Source: Pseudomonas capeferrum
GTDB taxonomy: Bacteria > Pseudomonadota > Gammaproteobacteria > Pseudomonadales > Pseudomonadaceae
DNA: 64,000 nucleotides
Reading direction: 5' to 3'
NCBI RefSeq assembly: GCF_013523055.1
Contig: NZ_JAAMQM010000008.1
Coordinates: 1 to 64,000 of the forward strand
Below are positions 8,626-18,182 of this stretch, piece by piece (the first letter of the stretch is position 1; each line of letters begins with the position of its first letter). The notes under the pieces are model-generated. The model saw only the letters and a list, made by a program, of their open reading frames with translations. It was not told the DNA's origin and did no database searches. The position numbers and the translations under genes are program-made.

Positions 8626-9066
8626 GTGCTTGCCTCGCGACCGGAAGGGCGCCGATGGAGGCAAGCCACGCGGAGCATCAGGCTCTGGCGTACCTTGCCC
8701 GGCTTCGGGAGCGGGTCCGGTAATCGATTTCAGGTGCCTGACTGTGCCGAGAGGCGACAGCCAGGCTGCGTCTAGATGCTGTGTCCATTGAGTTCTTCAG
8801 TAAATGAAAAGAGGCCCTTGCTAAAGGCAGGCGAACTTTATAAAAGAGGGAGTATCAAGTCAATCGAATGGAGAGTAAATAAGCGGGATATCCTCCCAAA
8901 CAGCGTCTGAAAATCTTGTAGGATATTTCCCGGAACAGTTTGAAGCGTTCAACAAGCAGTGAAAAAAGTAAGTTTAAACCGAAGGCATGGACGACAGCAG
9001 GGAGAATACAACTCGCCTGCCGTGCCAGAAGAGAGAGTTCGCATCTAGCCAAACGTGTTTCGACTA

Positions 9067-9330
9067 TCAGTCCTGGACGGGCGGGTTGAACTTGGCATCC
9101 AGTTCGGCAACCTGCTTTTCCAACGCTTCAAGACGGGCGCGAGTGCGCGCGAGGACCACCATCTGGCTGTCGAATTCTTCTCGGCTGACCAGGTCCAGCT
9201 TGCTGAACGCGCTCTGCATCAAGGCCTTGAACTGACTTTCGAGGTCGCCACGGGGCTGGGCAGTATCGCCATTGAACAGGCGCGAGGCCTGGTCGCTCAG
9301 GGCATCGAGAAAAGCTTTGGGCGCGAGCAT
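9067..9330 (-). CDS. ubiK: Ubiquinone biosynthesis accessory factor UbiK (BMFP/YqiC family)
   Basis: 87 residues from the MLAPKAF start; an ATG three codons upstream (9339) is also possible. The protein has the YqiC/BMFP pattern: an amphipathic N-terminus (FLDALSDQASRLF), the family core SKLDLVSREEFDSQ and a C-terminal coiled coil (LARTRARLEALEKQVAELDAKF). UbiK trimerises, binds membranes and helps UbiJ and the Ubi complex in aerobic ubiquinone synthesis. It is transcribed away from glnK, and the 400-bp gap between them holds the glnK control region. Confidence 0.9.
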   Translation of the reverse strand: MLAPKAFLDALSDQASRLFNGDTAQPRGDLESQFKALMQSAFSKLDLVSREEFDSQMVVLARTRARLEALEKQVAELDAKFNPPVQD

Positions 9331-9394
9331 GGTCGGCATTCCGCAGGTCGTTGAAAGGACTTCAGTGTATCACGTGGGTTCAAAGGCTCGCCGC

Positions 9395-9442
9395 GCACGC
9401 TTTTCGCGCATGTCGGCAACACGTCGTGCACTGTAAGTGTGC
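9395..9442 (+). promoter_or_regulatory. Two NtrC-like enhancer sites upstream of glnK
   Basis: GCAC-N7-GTGC at 9428-9442 matches the NtrC dyad spacing (GCACC-N5-GGTGC) exactly. A weaker copy, GCAC-N7-GCGC, lies at 9395-9409. Their centres are 33 bp apart, about three helical turns, and the nearer site is roughly 110 bp upstream of the predicted transcription start, a usual enhancer distance. Confidence 0.6.
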
Positions 9443-9517
9443 GCGGTGCCAGTAATGGCGACTGGCCAAGGCTGCGAAGTTTAATCAACTCCTTGTATTC
9501 AGGGATTTTCTTGGAGC

Positions 9518-9533
9518 TGGCAAGGATTCTGCA
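9518..9533 (+). promoter_or_regulatory. Sigma-54 (-24/-12) promoter of glnK-amtB
   Basis: TGGCAAG-GATT-CTGCA keeps the invariant GG and GC dinucleotides 10 bp apart and matches the -24/-12 consensus TGGCACG-N4-TTGCA at all but two positions. It lies about 200 bp before the glnK start codon, downstream of NtrC-like sites. This fits nitrogen-limitation control of glnK-amtB, as known in other pseudomonads. Confidence 0.75.
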
Positions 9534-9573
9534 AAGACCTGAGTGAGCCATGCACTGATGCAGTCCCTTGTGA

Positions 9574-10071
<498 letters not shown>

Positions 10072-10112
10072 CCCACGCCTCACCAAACCCCAAAGCCCCA
10101 GGAGATAACAAC

Positions 10113-11435
10113 ATGACTCTGCGTAAGATCGCAGGGCTAGGAGCCCTTTTGTCCCTCGTAATGCCGGGTCTCGCCCTGGCGGAGGAGGCAACCCCCACGC
10201 TGAACGCCGGCGACACTGCCTGGATGCTGACGGCCACAGCCCTGGTGCTGTTCATGACCATCCCCGGCCTGGCCCTGTTCTACAGCGGCATGGTGCGGTC
10301 GAAGAACGTGCTGTCGGTCATGATGCAATGTTTCGCGATCACCGGCCTGATGAGCATCCTGTGGATGGTCTATGGCTACAGCCTCGCCTTCGATACCACG
10401 GGCATGGAAAAGGGCGTCCTCAATTTCAACTCCTTCGTTGGTGGCCTCTCCAAGGCATTCCTCAATGGCGTCACGCCTGACAGCCTGACCGCCGCCTTCC
10501 CGGAAGCCGTCTTCATCACCTTCCAGATGACCTTCGCCATCATTACCCCGGCCCTGATCGTCGGTGCCTTCGCCGAGCGGATGAAGTTCTCCGCCATGCT
10601 GGTGTTCATGGCCATCTGGTTCACTCTGGTCTACGCCCCGATCGCACACATGGTCTGGAGTGGTGACGGTGCGCTGATGTGGGACTGGGGCGTACTCGAC
10701 TTCGCCGGTGGCACCGTGGTGCACATCAACGCGGGTATCGCTGGCCTGGTGGCCTGCCTGGTACTGGGCAAGCGCAAAGGCTATCCCACCACGCCGATGG
10801 CACCGCACAACCTGGGCTACACTTTGATGGGCGCGGCCATGCTGTGGATCGGTTGGTTCGGTTTCAACGCAGGCTCCGCCGCCGCCGCCAATGGCACCGC
10901 CGGCATGGCCATGCTGGTGACCCAGATCGCGACCGCCGCTGCGGCCCTGGGCTGGATGTTCGCCGAGTGGATCGGCCACGGTAAGCCAAGTGCCCTGGGC
11001 ATTGCCTCGGGCGTGGTCGCCGGTCTGGTCGCCATCACGCCGGCCGCCGGTACCGTCGGCCCGATGGGTGCCCTGGTGATCGGTCTGGCCTCGGGTGTGA
11101 TCTGCTACTTCTGCGCAACCACCCTCAAGCGCAGGCTCGGCTACGACGACTCCCTGGATGCCTTTGGCGTACACGGTATCGGTGGCATCATCGGTGCGAT
11201 CCTTACCGGCGTATTCGCGGCACCTGCCCTGGGCGGCTTCGGTGAAGTCGTCGACATCGGCGCCCAGGTCTGGATTCAGGCCAAAGGCGTGATCTTCACC
11301 GTCGTCTACACCGCTATCGTCACCTATATCATCCTCAAGGTACTGGATCTGGTGATGGGCCTGAGGGTTACCGAAGAAGAAGAGTCGGTCGGTCTCGACC
11401 TGGCGCAGCACAACGAACGCGGCTACAACCTGTAA
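10113..11435 (+). CDS. amtB: Ammonium transporter AmtB
   Basis: 440 residues. It has a signal peptide (MTLRKIAGLGALLSLVMPGLALA) followed by eleven hydrophobic helices. Family landmarks include GLALFYSGMVRSKNVLSV, the periplasmic aromatic region, the ammonium-channel signature DFAGGTVVHINAGIAGL with the first pore His, and the second pore His in DAFGVHGIGG. The channel conducts ammonium or ammonia into the cytoplasm and is closed by GlnK, encoded just upstream in the same sigma-54-controlled operon. A strong terminator follows. Confidence 0.97.
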   Translation: MTLRKIAGLGALLSLVMPGLALAEEATPTLNAGDTAWMLTATALVLFMTIPGLALFYSGMVRSKNVLSVMMQCFAITGLMSILWMVYGYSLAFDTTGMEKGVLNFNSFVGGLSKAFLNGVTPDSLTAAFPEAVFITFQMTFAIITPALIVGAFAERMKFSAMLVFMAIWFTLVYAPIAHMVWSGDGALMWDWGVLDFAGGTVVHINAGIAGLVACLVLGKRKGYPTTPMAPHNLGYTLMGAAMLWIGWFGFNAGSAAAANGTAGMAMLVTQIATAAAALGWMFAEWIGHGKPSALGIASGVVAGLVAITPAAGTVGPMGALVIGLASGVICYFCATTLKRRLGYDDSLDAFGVHGIGGIIGAILTGVFAAPALGGFGEVVDIGAQVWIQAKGVIFTVVYTAIVTYIILKVLDLVMGLRVTEEEESVGLDLAQHNERGYNL

Positions 11436-11445
11436 CTGCGAAGAC

Positions 11446-11477
11446 AAAAAATGGCCCGGTTCGCCGGGCATTTTTTT
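11446..11477 (+). terminator. Rho-independent terminator of glnK-amtB
   Basis: GCCCGG-TTCG-CCGGGC (11454-11469) with an A-tract before and seven T after. It directly follows the amtB stop. Confidence 0.9.
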
Positions 11478-11617
11478 GCCTGAATTTTGCCGTTTTTCCA
11501 GAGTACGGACAGTTTCCTGGATGCGTTTTTGCAACCTGGGCCAGGCGCCTTTGCCGCAGGGCGAAAACTTACAGCGCGTCGGACACGTTCGAAGCTTTGT
11601 TTTTTCTACGGGCACGC

Positions 11618-11623
11618 TAGAAT
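11618..11623 (+). promoter_or_regulatory. Candidate sigma-70 -10 element upstream of sutA
   Basis: GCTAGAATGCGCGCC gives a good -10 (TAGAAT) followed by a GC-rich discriminator. A weak -35 (CTTTGT or TTTGTT) lies 16-17 bp upstream. It would start transcription near 11630, about 260 nt before sutA and just before the GGAGGG at 11631-11636. Confidence 0.4.
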
Positions 11624-11647
11624 GCGCGCCGGAGGGTACTGGATACG

Positions 11648-11860
11648 CTGTCCGCATACCTGCTCGCCCTTTGCCAGTCATGCGGGCGAGGCGAGACCGA
11701 GCCTTCCGGCGTAGCTATCGATTTGGTCAGGGCCTGCCAGGAGCAGGGTCTGCAAGACACTACCTCACATCATGAGGTGGCTGTCACGGACAGTGAGCGA
11801 CTCACGGTCCGTTTGAATTTTTTCTGGTGGTTGCCGGTCTACGGCGTCACTGGTCTATAA
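11648..11860 (+). CDS. Possible 70-codon ORF with CTG start, upstream of sutA
   Basis: The frame is open from a TAG near 11617 to TAA at 11858-11860 and lacks an ATG, GTG or TTG at its beginning. A perfect GGAGGG at 11631-11636 is 11 nt before a CTG at 11648. The product starts like an amphipathic helix (SAYLLALCQSCGRGE) and ends SERLTVRLNFFWWLPVYGV, more protein-like than a random frame. It stops 33 bp before sutA. It may be a non-ATG gene, a gene whose ATG (11622) was put out of frame, or chance. I do not recognise it. Confidence 0.35.
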   Translation: MSAYLLALCQSCGRGETEPSGVAIDLVRACQEQGLQDTTSHHEVAVTDSERLTVRLNFFWWLPVYGVTGL

Positions 11861-11893
11861 CTAACCTGCTTTTCGCAAGTCATGAGGTAGAAC

Positions 11894-12220
11894 ATGAGCG
11901 ACGACGATCTGGAAAACGATGACCTCGAAGTAGGCGACGAAGACGAGGCTGATGATGGCCTCGGAGCAGCGGCTGATGATGTAGCGGAAGACGCGGGCGA
12001 CGACGATACCCCCGTTCCGGCTGCCAAAGGCAAATCCAAGGCGGCGGTCTCGGTCGACGAGATGCCGAGCATGGAAGCCAAGCAGAAGGAGCGTGACGCG
12101 TTGGCCCGGGCGATGGAAGAGTTCCTGAACCGCGGCGGCAAGGTCCAGGAGGTCGAACCCAACGTGGTGGCCGACCCGCCCAAGAAGCCGGACAACAAGT
12201 ACGGTAGCCGCCCTATTTGA
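11894..12220 (+). CDS. sutA: RNA polymerase-associated regulator SutA
   Basis: 108 residues. It has a very acidic, low-complexity first half (runs of Asp and Glu up to about residue 40), then a conserved helical segment (MEAKQKERDALARAMEEFL) and the C-terminal tail KKPDNKYGSRPI. This matches SutA of P. aeruginosa, a slow-growth factor that binds the RNA polymerase beta subunit and promotes transcription initiation of ribosomal and housekeeping genes. The long 5' region without a standard gene may carry its control. A terminator follows directly. Confidence 0.88.
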   Translation: MSDDDLENDDLEVGDEDEADDGLGAAADDVAEDAGDDDTPVPAAKGKSKAAVSVDEMPSMEAKQKERDALARAMEEFLNRGGKVQEVEPNVVADPPKKPDNKYGSRPI

Positions 12221-12238
12221 GTGGCTGCGCCCACAGAA

Positions 12239-12266
12239 GAGCCCGCCGTCGCTGCGGGCTTTTTTG
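12239..12266 (+). terminator. Rho-independent terminator after sutA
   Basis: AGCCCGC-(7 nt)-GCGGGCT followed by six T, starting 19 bp after the sutA stop. Confidence 0.85.
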
Positions 12267-12331
12267 TGGTCAGCCAGCCACGCGAAGTGGCCGGCGCCTG
12301 CATGTCCTCGCCCGAGGCTGAACCCTTGCGC

Positions 12332-13027
12332 TCAGCGCCAGCCCGCCAATACATCCGGTAGCTGTGACAGGCGCTGGATCTCGGCATCCGGTAGTGTCTC
12401 GGCCGTCCAGGCCTTGCCCCGAGGGTTGAACCACACCGCTCGCAAACCGGCACGCTGGGCGCCGGCGATGTCATCGCCCGGATGGTCTCCCACGTGCACC
12501 GCGGCATGAGCTTCCACGCCTCCACGACGCAAGGCTTCCAGGAACGGTGCCGGATCAGGCTTGCCGATCCCCAGGTCCTCGGCGCACAGGGCGAAGGCAA
12601 AATAATCCGCCAGGCCCAGGCGGCCCACATCGGCATTGCCATTGGTCACCACGCCGAGCACGTATTGCTGGCGCAGGATCTCCAGCATCGGTTGCACTTC
12701 GGGAAAGACTTCGATCTGGTGCCGTGCATGCAGGAACACTTCGAACCCTTCATCGGCCAGCGTCTGGGCCTGAGGTCCGCTGTAGCCCACCTCTTCCAGC
12801 GCATGGAACAGCACACGGCGGCGCAGGGCGCTGATGCGGTGCTTGAGGTCGGGATCGGCCTGAACCAGGCGCTCGCGGATGGCGAACAGGTGCTCGACGG
12901 GAACACCCCCGAGGATGGGCGCATTGACCTCCAGCCAGTCGCGCAGGACGATCTCGGCGCTGCTGATGACCGGCGCGGTGTCCCACAAGGTGTCGTCCAG
13001 GTCGAAGGTGATCAGCTTGATGCTCAT
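12332..13027 (-). CDS. yigB: HAD-family phosphatase (YigB-like)
   Basis: 231 residues from the ATG that overlaps the xerC stop (ATGA); longer in-frame starts would run deep into xerC. HAD motif I is FDLDDT with the nucleophile and acid/base Asp at about 9 and 11, motif II includes VVTNGN, and the C-terminal motif is [13 protein letters not shown]...[10 protein letters not shown]. In E. coli the corresponding gene lies in the same dapF-yigA-xerC-yigB order and dephosphorylates FMN among other phosphates. The exact substrate here is not shown by the sequence. Confidence 0.88.
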   Translation of the reverse strand: MSIKLITFDLDDTLWDTAPVISSAEIVLRDWLEVNAPILGGVPVEHLFAIRERLVQADPDLKHRISALRRRVLFHALEEVGYSGPQAQTLADEGFEVFLHARHQIEVFPEVQPMLEILRQQYVLGVVTNGNADVGRLGLADYFAFALCAEDLGIGKPDPAPFLEALRRGGVEAHAAVHVGDHPGDDIAGAQRAGLRAVWFNPRGKAWTAETLPDAEIQRLSQLPDVLAGWR

Positions 13028-13923
13028 GAGTCTGTGCCTTTGCTGCGTTTGGCCCGTGGGTGGGCGCTGTCGTAGACCGCGGCTAGGTGCTGGAAGTCCA
13101 GGTGGGTATAGACCTGCGTCGTGGTGATGTCGGCATGGCCAAGCATCTCCTGGACAGCACGCAGGTCCTGGGAAGACTCGAGCAGGTGGCTGGCGAAGGA
13201 GTGGCGGAGCATGTGCGGGTGCAGGTGCTGGCCGAGCTCGCGCTCGCCCGCGACCTGTACGCGCTGCTGAATGGCTCGAGGGCTGAGACGCCGGCCCTGA
13301 CGGGTGACGAACACCGCCTTGTCCTGTGGAGCGCTGATCCCACGCAATTTCAGCCATTCCTGCAACGCTTCACGGGCCTTGCGGCCCACAGGCAGGATGC
13401 GCGACTTGCTGCCTTTGCCATGGACCTGGACCAGGCCGGCCGAAAGATCCAGCTGGTCCAGGTCGAGACCGGTCAGTTCCGAAAGGCGCAGGCCCGAGGA
13501 ATAGAAAAGTTCGAGAATGGCCTGGTCGCGCCGCGCGATGAAGTCGTCATCCACCGCGCCGTCCAACAGCTGCAAGGCACGGTCCGTGTCCAGTACCTTG
13601 GGCAGGCGCCGCTCGCCCTTGGGGGCCGACAGGCCACTGGCCGGATCGTGGTGGCAAATGCCCTCGCGATTCAGGTAGCGGTACAACCCGCGCACCGCGG
13701 AGAGCAGCCGCGCCAGGCTGCGAGCGGACTGGCCGTGATGATGCAGGCGCGCTACCAGCTGACGCAGTTGCTGGATCTGCAACGCGTTCCAGCTATCGAG
13801 CCCTTCGCTTTGGCAGTACTCCAGGACCTTGCTCAGGTCGCGGCGATAGGCCAGCAAGGTATGCGCGGACACCTGGCGCTCGCTGCGCAGGTACGCGCAA
13901 TAAGCTTCCAGCTGGCTGTCCAT
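13024..13923 (-). CDS. xerC: Site-specific tyrosine recombinase XerC
   Basis: 299 residues with an N-terminal SAM-like core-binding domain (to about 100) and a complete catalytic set: Arg146 (SGLRLSEL), Lys170 (HGKGSKSR), His237 and Arg240 (HMLRH), His263 (LGHAD) and the nucleophile Tyr272 (TTQVYTHLD). With XerD it resolves chromosome dimers at dif. It overlaps the DUF484 gene by one base and yigB by four, so translation is probably coupled. The operon context argues against a phage integrase. Confidence 0.96.
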   Translation of the reverse strand: MDSQLEAYCAYLRSERQVSAHTLLAYRRDLSKVLEYCQSEGLDSWNALQIQQLRQLVARLHHHGQSARSLARLLSAVRGLYRYLNREGICHHDPASGLSAPKGERRLPKVLDTDRALQLLDGAVDDDFIARRDQAILELFYSSGLRLSELTGLDLDQLDLSAGLVQVHGKGSKSRILPVGRKAREALQEWLKLRGISAPQDKAVFVTRQGRRLSPRAIQQRVQVAGERELGQHLHPHMLRHSFASHLLESSQDLRAVQEMLGHADITTTQVYTHLDFQHLAAVYDSAHPRAKRSKGTDS

Positions 13924-14633
13924 CAGCGCACCGAACGCAGGGTCTGGGTAAAGCGCGGAACCACGCGGCCGAGAACCTCGGCGATGTAGCTCAGGAACAG
14001 GGTGCCCACGGTGCTCTTGTAATGCTGCGGATCCCGGCTGCCGATAGCCAGGACCCCGTGCAAGCCTTGGTAGTCCAGGGTAGCCACGGCGCTGGAGCCG
14101 ACCTGCTTGCGTTGTTCCTCGCCGAACAGGAACGCCAGCTCATGGTCACGCAGATTGCCACTGACGGTCTTGCCGTTGCCCAGCAGCCCGCCAATGGCCT
14201 GATGCGCCTCGGCACTGTTGACCCAACGCCCGACCGGCGTGGCGTTCTCGCCGAACAGGATCAGGCTGACGAAAGGCACCTGGAATTCCTGGCGCAGGCT
14301 GTCCTCGACCGCCATGACCACTTCTTCCAGGCTGTTAGCATCGAGCAGATCCAGGATCAACCGACGCGTCTTGTCGAACAGCCGGTCGTTGTCCCGTGCC
14401 ACGTCCATCAGTTGCGACAGGCGATGGCGCATTTCGATGTTGCGATCGCGCAGCAGCTTGAGCTGACGCTCCACCAACGACACACTATCGCCACGTTCAT
14501 GGGGAATCCGTAGTTCGCCGAGCAGTTCATCACGATCGGCAAAGAACGTCGGGTGGGCTCGCAGGAACGCCACCACGGCCTCTGCATCGAGGTCGAAGGG
14601 CTGCTCGGTTGGAACCTTGGGCTTATCGGTCAT
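13923..14633 (-). CDS. DUF484 family protein (YigA-like, GAF fold)
   Basis: 236 residues. The N-terminal part ([27 protein letters not shown]) is the DUF484 hallmark. A coiled-coil segment follows ([22 protein letters not shown]), then a GAF-like domain ending near [29 protein letters not shown]. It is the homologue of the E. coli yigA position between dapF and xerC. The molecular function is not established. It sits 13 bp after dapF on the same strand. Confidence 0.88.
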   Translation of the reverse strand: MTDKPKVPTEQPFDLDAEAVVAFLRAHPTFFADRDELLGELRIPHERGDSVSLVERQLKLLRDRNIEMRHRLSQLMDVARDNDRLFDKTRRLILDLLDANSLEEVVMAVEDSLRQEFQVPFVSLILFGENATPVGRWVNSAEAHQAIGGLLGNGKTVSGNLRDHELAFLFGEEQRKQVGSSAVATLDYQGLHGVLAIGSRDPQHYKSTVGTLFLSYIAEVLGRVVPRFTQTLRSVR

Positions 14634-14646
14634 GGCGGTTACTCGC

Positions 14647-15477
14647 TTAGAGACGAACCTGTCCTTCGAAGACGCGTACGGCAGGGCCGGTCATCATCAC
14701 CGACTTGCCGGGGCCGGCCCACTCGATGGTCAGCCGACCTCCAGGCAGGTCGATGGACACCGGGGAGTCCATCCAGCCCTGGCTGATGGCCGCAACCGCG
14801 GCCGCACAGGCGCCAGTTCCGCAGGCCTGGGTTTCCCCGGCGCCACGCTCCCAGACCCGAAGGTTGGCGCGCTGCCGGTCCACAACCTGCAGAAAACCGA
14901 CGTTGACGCGCTGCGGGAAGCGCGGGTGGTGTTCGATCTTCGGCCCGAGATCATGTACCGGCGCCGTGCAGACGTCGTCGACGCGCAGTACCGCATGGGG
15001 GTTGCCCATGGACACGGCAGCCAGCTCGACATGTCGCCCGTCGACCTCCAGCGCATAACTCGGTGCCTGGGCCGGAGCGTCGAACGGGATCTGCGAGGGC
15101 ACCAGGCGGGGTGGACCCATGTCGACACAGATCTGGCCGTCATTACGCACGTCCAGCTCGATGACTCCACCCTTGGTTTCGACGCGGATGAGCTTCTTCG
15201 CCGTCAGCCGCTTGTCCAGCACGAACCTTGCGAAGCAGCGCGCGCCATTGCCGCACTGCTCGACCTCCGAACCGTCGGCGTTGAAGATCCGGTAGCGAAA
15301 GTCCACTTCCGGATTGCTCGGTGCCTCGACGATCAGCAACTGGTCGAAGCCGATCCCCGTGTGACGATCTCCCCATTGCCTGGCGTGCTTGGGCTGGATG
15401 TGGGCGTGCTGGCTGACCAGGTCGAGGACCATGAAATCGTTGCCCAGGCCGTGCATCTTGGTGAAACGCAGCAGCAT
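14647..15477 (-). CDS. dapF: Diaminopimelate epimerase DapF
   Basis: 276 residues from [15 protein letters not shown], the conserved start; an in-frame upstream start would lie inside lysA. The two catalytic cysteines are in EQCGNGAR (Cys75) and ACGTGAC (Cys219). It converts LL- to meso-diaminopimelate, the precursor of lysine and peptidoglycan. It begins 4 bp after the lysA stop, so the last two steps of lysine synthesis are in one operon. Confidence 0.97.
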   Translation of the reverse strand: MLLRFTKMHGLGNDFMVLDLVSQHAHIQPKHARQWGDRHTGIGFDQLLIVEAPSNPEVDFRYRIFNADGSEVEQCGNGARCFARFVLDKRLTAKKLIRVETKGGVIELDVRNDGQICVDMGPPRLVPSQIPFDAPAQAPSYALEVDGRHVELAAVSMGNPHAVLRVDDVCTAPVHDLGPKIEHHPRFPQRVNVGFLQVVDRQRANLRVWERGAGETQACGTGACAAAVAAISQGWMDSPVSIDLPGGRLTIEWAGPGKSVMMTGPAVRVFEGQVRL

Positions 15478-15481
15478 GGGT

Positions 15482-16729
15482 TCACTCCGGCAGCAGGCTT
15501 TCGCCGGCATACAGCTCGGCAATGGTTTCGCGACGGCGCACCTCGAAGGCCTGGTCGCCATCGACCAGTACCTCGGCGCAACGGCCGCGGGTGTTGTAGT
15601 TGGAGCTCATGACGAAGCCATAGGCACCGGCCGAATGTACCGCGAGCAGGTCGCCCTCGGCGAGGTTCAGGGTGCGGTCCTTGGCGAGAAAGTCACCGGT
15701 CTCGCAGATCGGGCCGACCACATCGTAGGAGCGGCCCTCGCCATTGCGCGGTTGGACGGCGGTGACGTTCATCCAGGCCTGGTACAGCGCCGGGCGGATG
15801 AGATCGTTCATCGCCGCGTCGACGATGGCGAAATCCTTGTGCTCGGTGTGCTTGAGGTATTCGACGCGGGTCAGCAGGACGCCGGCATTGGCCACGATGT
15901 AGCGGCCCGGCTCGAAGACCAGCGCCAGATCGCGATCACCGACGCGTTCGCGAATCGCCTTGATGTAGTCGCCGGCCAGCGGTGGCTCTTCGTCGCGGTA
16001 GCGCACGCCAATGCCGCCGCCCAGGTCGAGGTGGCGCAGCGCGATCCCGCATTCGCCCAGGCGATCGACCAGCGCCAGCAGGCGATCGAGGGCATCGAGG
16101 AATGGCTCGAGCGTGGTCAGCTGGGAGCCGATGTGGCAATCGACACCGACGATCTCCAGGTTCGGCAACTGGGCGGCGCGAACGTAGACCTCTTCGGCAT
16201 CGGCGATCGCGATACCGAACTTGTTTTCCTTGAGGCCGGTGGAAATGTACGGGTGGGTACCGGCGTCGACGTCCGGGTTGACCCGAAGCGAGATCGGTGC
16301 CCGCACGTCCATCTCGGCAGCCACTTCCTGCAAGCGCTCGAGCTCGTCGGTGGATTCGACATTGAAGCAGTGCACGCCGACTTCCAGCGCGCGACGCATG
16401 TCCTGGCGAGTCTTGCCGACTCCCGAGAACACCACGCGATCGGCACGGCCACCGGCTGCCAGAACCCGCTCCAACTCGCCACCTGACACGATGTCGAAAC
16501 CTGCGCCCAGGCGCGCGAGAACGTTCAGCACACCCAGGTTGGAGTTGGCCTTGACGGCGAAGCAGATCAGATGCGACATCCCTTCGAGCGCGTTGGCGTA
16601 GCTCCGGTACTGGGATTCGATGTGGGCGCGCGAATACACGTAGGTCGGCGTGCCGAAACGTTCGGCGATGGCCGACAAGGCCACGCCTTCCGCGAACAGT
16701 TGACCGTCGCGGTGGTTGAAAGCGTCCAT
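15482..16729 (-). CDS. lysA: Diaminopimelate decarboxylase LysA
   Basis: 415 residues, fold-type III PLP enzyme. The PLP Lys is Lys60 in FAVKANSN. The glycine-rich phosphate site appears in [11 protein letters not shown] and the C-terminal active-site region in [11 protein letters not shown], with SNYNTRGR near the end. It decarboxylates meso-diaminopimelate to L-lysine. It lies between lptM (9 bp) and dapF (4 bp). Confidence 0.97.
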   Translation of the reverse strand: MDAFNHRDGQLFAEGVALSAIAERFGTPTYVYSRAHIESQYRSYANALEGMSHLICFAVKANSNLGVLNVLARLGAGFDIVSGGELERVLAAGGRADRVVFSGVGKTRQDMRRALEVGVHCFNVESTDELERLQEVAAEMDVRAPISLRVNPDVDAGTHPYISTGLKENKFGIAIADAEEVYVRAAQLPNLEIVGVDCHIGSQLTTLEPFLDALDRLLALVDRLGECGIALRHLDLGGGIGVRYRDEEPPLAGDYIKAIRERVGDRDLALVFEPGRYIVANAGVLLTRVEYLKHTEHKDFAIVDAAMNDLIRPALYQAWMNVTAVQPRNGEGRSYDVVGPICETGDFLAKDRTLNLAEGDLLAVHSAGAYGFVMSSNYNTRGRCAEVLVDGDQAFEVRRRETIAELYAGESLLPE

Positions 16730-16738
16730 TGAATTCCC

Positions 16739-16885
16739 TTATTGGTGCTGGTGCGACGAGTGACTGCCGTTGCCGTTGCCGTCCTTGCCTTCGTCAGGCA
16801 GGTACAACGGGCCCTTCTGACCGCAGGCCGAAACGAGGCAGGCAACCGCGACCAGCGCCGCGAGGGAGGAAATCAGGCGCTTCAT
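16739..16885 (-). CDS. lptM: Small lipoprotein LptM (LppL/YifL family)
   Basis: 48 residues. The signal sequence ends in the lipobox VSAC (Cys21), followed by the family motif GQKGPLYLP and a Gly/Ser/His-rich tail. Members are outer-membrane lipoproteins; the E. coli protein (YifL, renamed LptM) assists oxidative maturation of the LptDE lipopolysaccharide translocon. It is the first gene of the lysA-dapF operon, with an appropriate ATG at 16885, and is divergent from cyaY as in many gammaproteobacteria. Confidence 0.93.
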   Translation of the reverse strand: MKRLISSLAALVAVACLVSACGQKGPLYLPDEGKDGNGNGSHSSHQHQ

Positions 16886-17081
16886 TGGCGAAATCCTTTG
16901 AAATAAGCAGTATTTCGCCCGAGTATACCGAGCGCCCGGCTGCTTGCCTATGCAACTGCCGGGCCGCCTGGCGGCGCGAAGGCTGCGCGACGGCCACCGT
17001 GGCGTTATCCTTTGCATTCGCGGCAAAGCGCTCGTATCTTGCCCCGCTTGCATGTGTGCAGCCATTTTCGAGGTTCTTGCA

Positions 17082-17414
17082 ATGAGTTTGAGCGAAGCGC
17101 GTTTTCACGACCTGGTCGACGCGACCCAACAGGCCCTGGAAGACTTGTTCGACGAGACTGACCTGGACCTGGACATGGAAAATTCGGCCGGGGTGCTGAC
17201 CATCAAGTTCGAAAACGGCAGCCAGTTGATCTTCAGCAGGCAGGAGCCTTTGCGTCAGCTGTGGCTGGCGGACCGTTCGGGCGGCTTTCATTTCGACTAC
17301 GACGAAGAAAGCGGCAAGTGGACCTGCGAGAAGAGCGAAGAGCTGTTGGGAGAAATGCTCGAGCGTATCGTCTGGGAGCGGACCGGCGAGAAGCTGGACT
17401 TCGACGAGATCTGA
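17082..17414 (+). CDS. cyaY: Iron-sulfur cluster assembly protein CyaY (frataxin)
   Basis: 110 residues with the frataxin pattern: an acidic first helix ([15 protein letters not shown]), the beta core ([27 protein letters not shown]) and [14 protein letters not shown]. It binds iron and modulates IscS-dependent cluster assembly. The ATG at 17082 is chosen over upstream in-frame starts because homology begins here. The next gene starts one base after its stop. Confidence 0.95.
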   Translation: MSLSEARFHDLVDATQQALEDLFDETDLDLDMENSAGVLTIKFENGSQLIFSRQEPLRQLWLADRSGGFHFDYDEESGKWTCEKSEELLGEMLERIVWERTGEKLDFDEI

Positions 17415-17415
17415 G

Positions 17416-17637
17416 ATGAGCCCCCCACCGCGTCCGCCCAAGCCGCTCTACAGCAACGTCAGCCCTGCGGTGCCTTCGCCGTGCATCGGCACCTGCCGAC
17501 TGGACGAGCGCAAGGTTTGCCTGGGTTGCCATCGTCATGTCGAGCACATTCGCGAATGGCGTTCGGCCGATGACCAGCGCCGTCGTCAGATCTGCAGCGA
17601 AGCCCTGACCCTAGGCGAGCAGGCACCAGGACATTGA
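17416..17637 (+). CDS. DUF1289 Cys-rich small protein
   Basis: 73 residues. The DUF1289 signature is visible as SPCIGTCRLDERKVCLGCHRH, four cysteines in a CxxxC...CxxC arrangement that may bind a metal or an Fe-S cluster, followed by the family's EIxxW-like segment (HIREWRSADDQRRR). It starts one base after the cyaY stop, suggesting co-translation. Function unknown. Confidence 0.88.
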   Translation: MSPPPRPPKPLYSNVSPAVPSPCIGTCRLDERKVCLGCHRHVEHIREWRSADDQRRRQICSEALTLGEQAPGH

Positions 17638-17707
17638 TGCCGGGCACTTGTGTATTTGTTGCGCTGTGGTAGTGTCGAGTCTGCATCGGTACTGCCGAAT
17701 GCAATCG

Positions 17708-17733
17708 CAAACCCCGCCCTTGGGCGGGGTTTT
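17708..17733 (+). terminator. Rho-independent terminator after cyaY-DUF1289
   Basis: ACCCCGCCC-TT-GGGCGGGGT (17711-17730) with A before and TTTTG after, a very stable hairpin separating the cyaY pair from rnk. Confidence 0.85.
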
Positions 17734-17771
17734 GCTTTATTTGCCAGACACAAAAGGAGTCTGACTGGATC

Positions 17772-18182
17772 ATGAGCACCAAGCCTTCCCTGATTCTCAC
17801 CCGCTTGGACGTACAGCGTCTCGAGCGCCTGATCGAAAGCCTCGACGAAAGTACGCCGGGGGTACTAGCCCTGCAGGACGAGCTGGATCGCGCAGATCAG
17901 GTCGTCGGTCACGAGGAGGTGCCGGCGGGCGTGGTGACCATGAATTCGCGCGTGCATTGCCGCGAAGAAGCCAGCGGCAAGGATTACCACCTGACCCTGG
18001 TCTATCCAAAGGATGCCGGGACCGAAGGCAGTGTCTCGATTCTCGCTCCGATCGGCTGTGCGTTGCTGGGCCTGTCGGTGGGCGACCGGATCGACTGGCC
18101 GGCACCTGGTGGCAAGACGCTCGAGCTCAAGCTGCTGGCGGTCGAGTATCAGCCAGAAGCGGCAGGTGATTTCGACCTGTAG
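17772..18182 (+). CDS. rnk: Regulator of nucleoside diphosphate kinase Rnk (GreA-like)
   Basis: 136 residues. It has a short N-terminal coiled coil (RLDVQRLERLIESL...LQDELDRADQV) and a GreA/GreB C-terminal-like domain (VVTMNSRVHCRE...YPKDA...VSILAPIGCALLGLSVGDRIDWPAPGG). Rnk binds RNA polymerase near the secondary channel; in P. aeruginosa it affects nucleoside diphosphate kinase and alginate. Its 3' end overlaps the convergent cyaA by 56 bp. Confidence 0.94.
   Translation: MSTKPSLILTRLDVQRLERLIESLDESTPGVLALQDELDRADQVVGHEEVPAGVVTMNSRVHCREEASGKDYHLTLVYPKDAGTEGSVSILAPIGCALLGLSVGDRIDWPAPGGKTLELKLLAVEYQPEAAGDFDL

Larger units (their letters stand above)
8273..9066. other. Long intergenic region between mgtA leader and ubiK
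   Basis: About 790 bp without a confident gene. It should contain the mgtA promoter at its left end. A minus-strand ORF of 79 codons (8386-8625, starting MNFISSLLSRLWMG, with GAGG upstream) and an overlapping plus-strand ORF starting at 8615 (with GTAAGGA upstream) are both possible. Neither has a recognisable domain, and they are antisense to each other. The stretch 8800-9060 is more AT-rich and I see nothing in it. Confidence 0.5.

Noticed and set aside
10137..11681. Minus-strand ORF of 514 codons
   Set aside because: It is the reverse of amtB, Gly/Asp/His-rich with no family motifs; amtB itself is certain.
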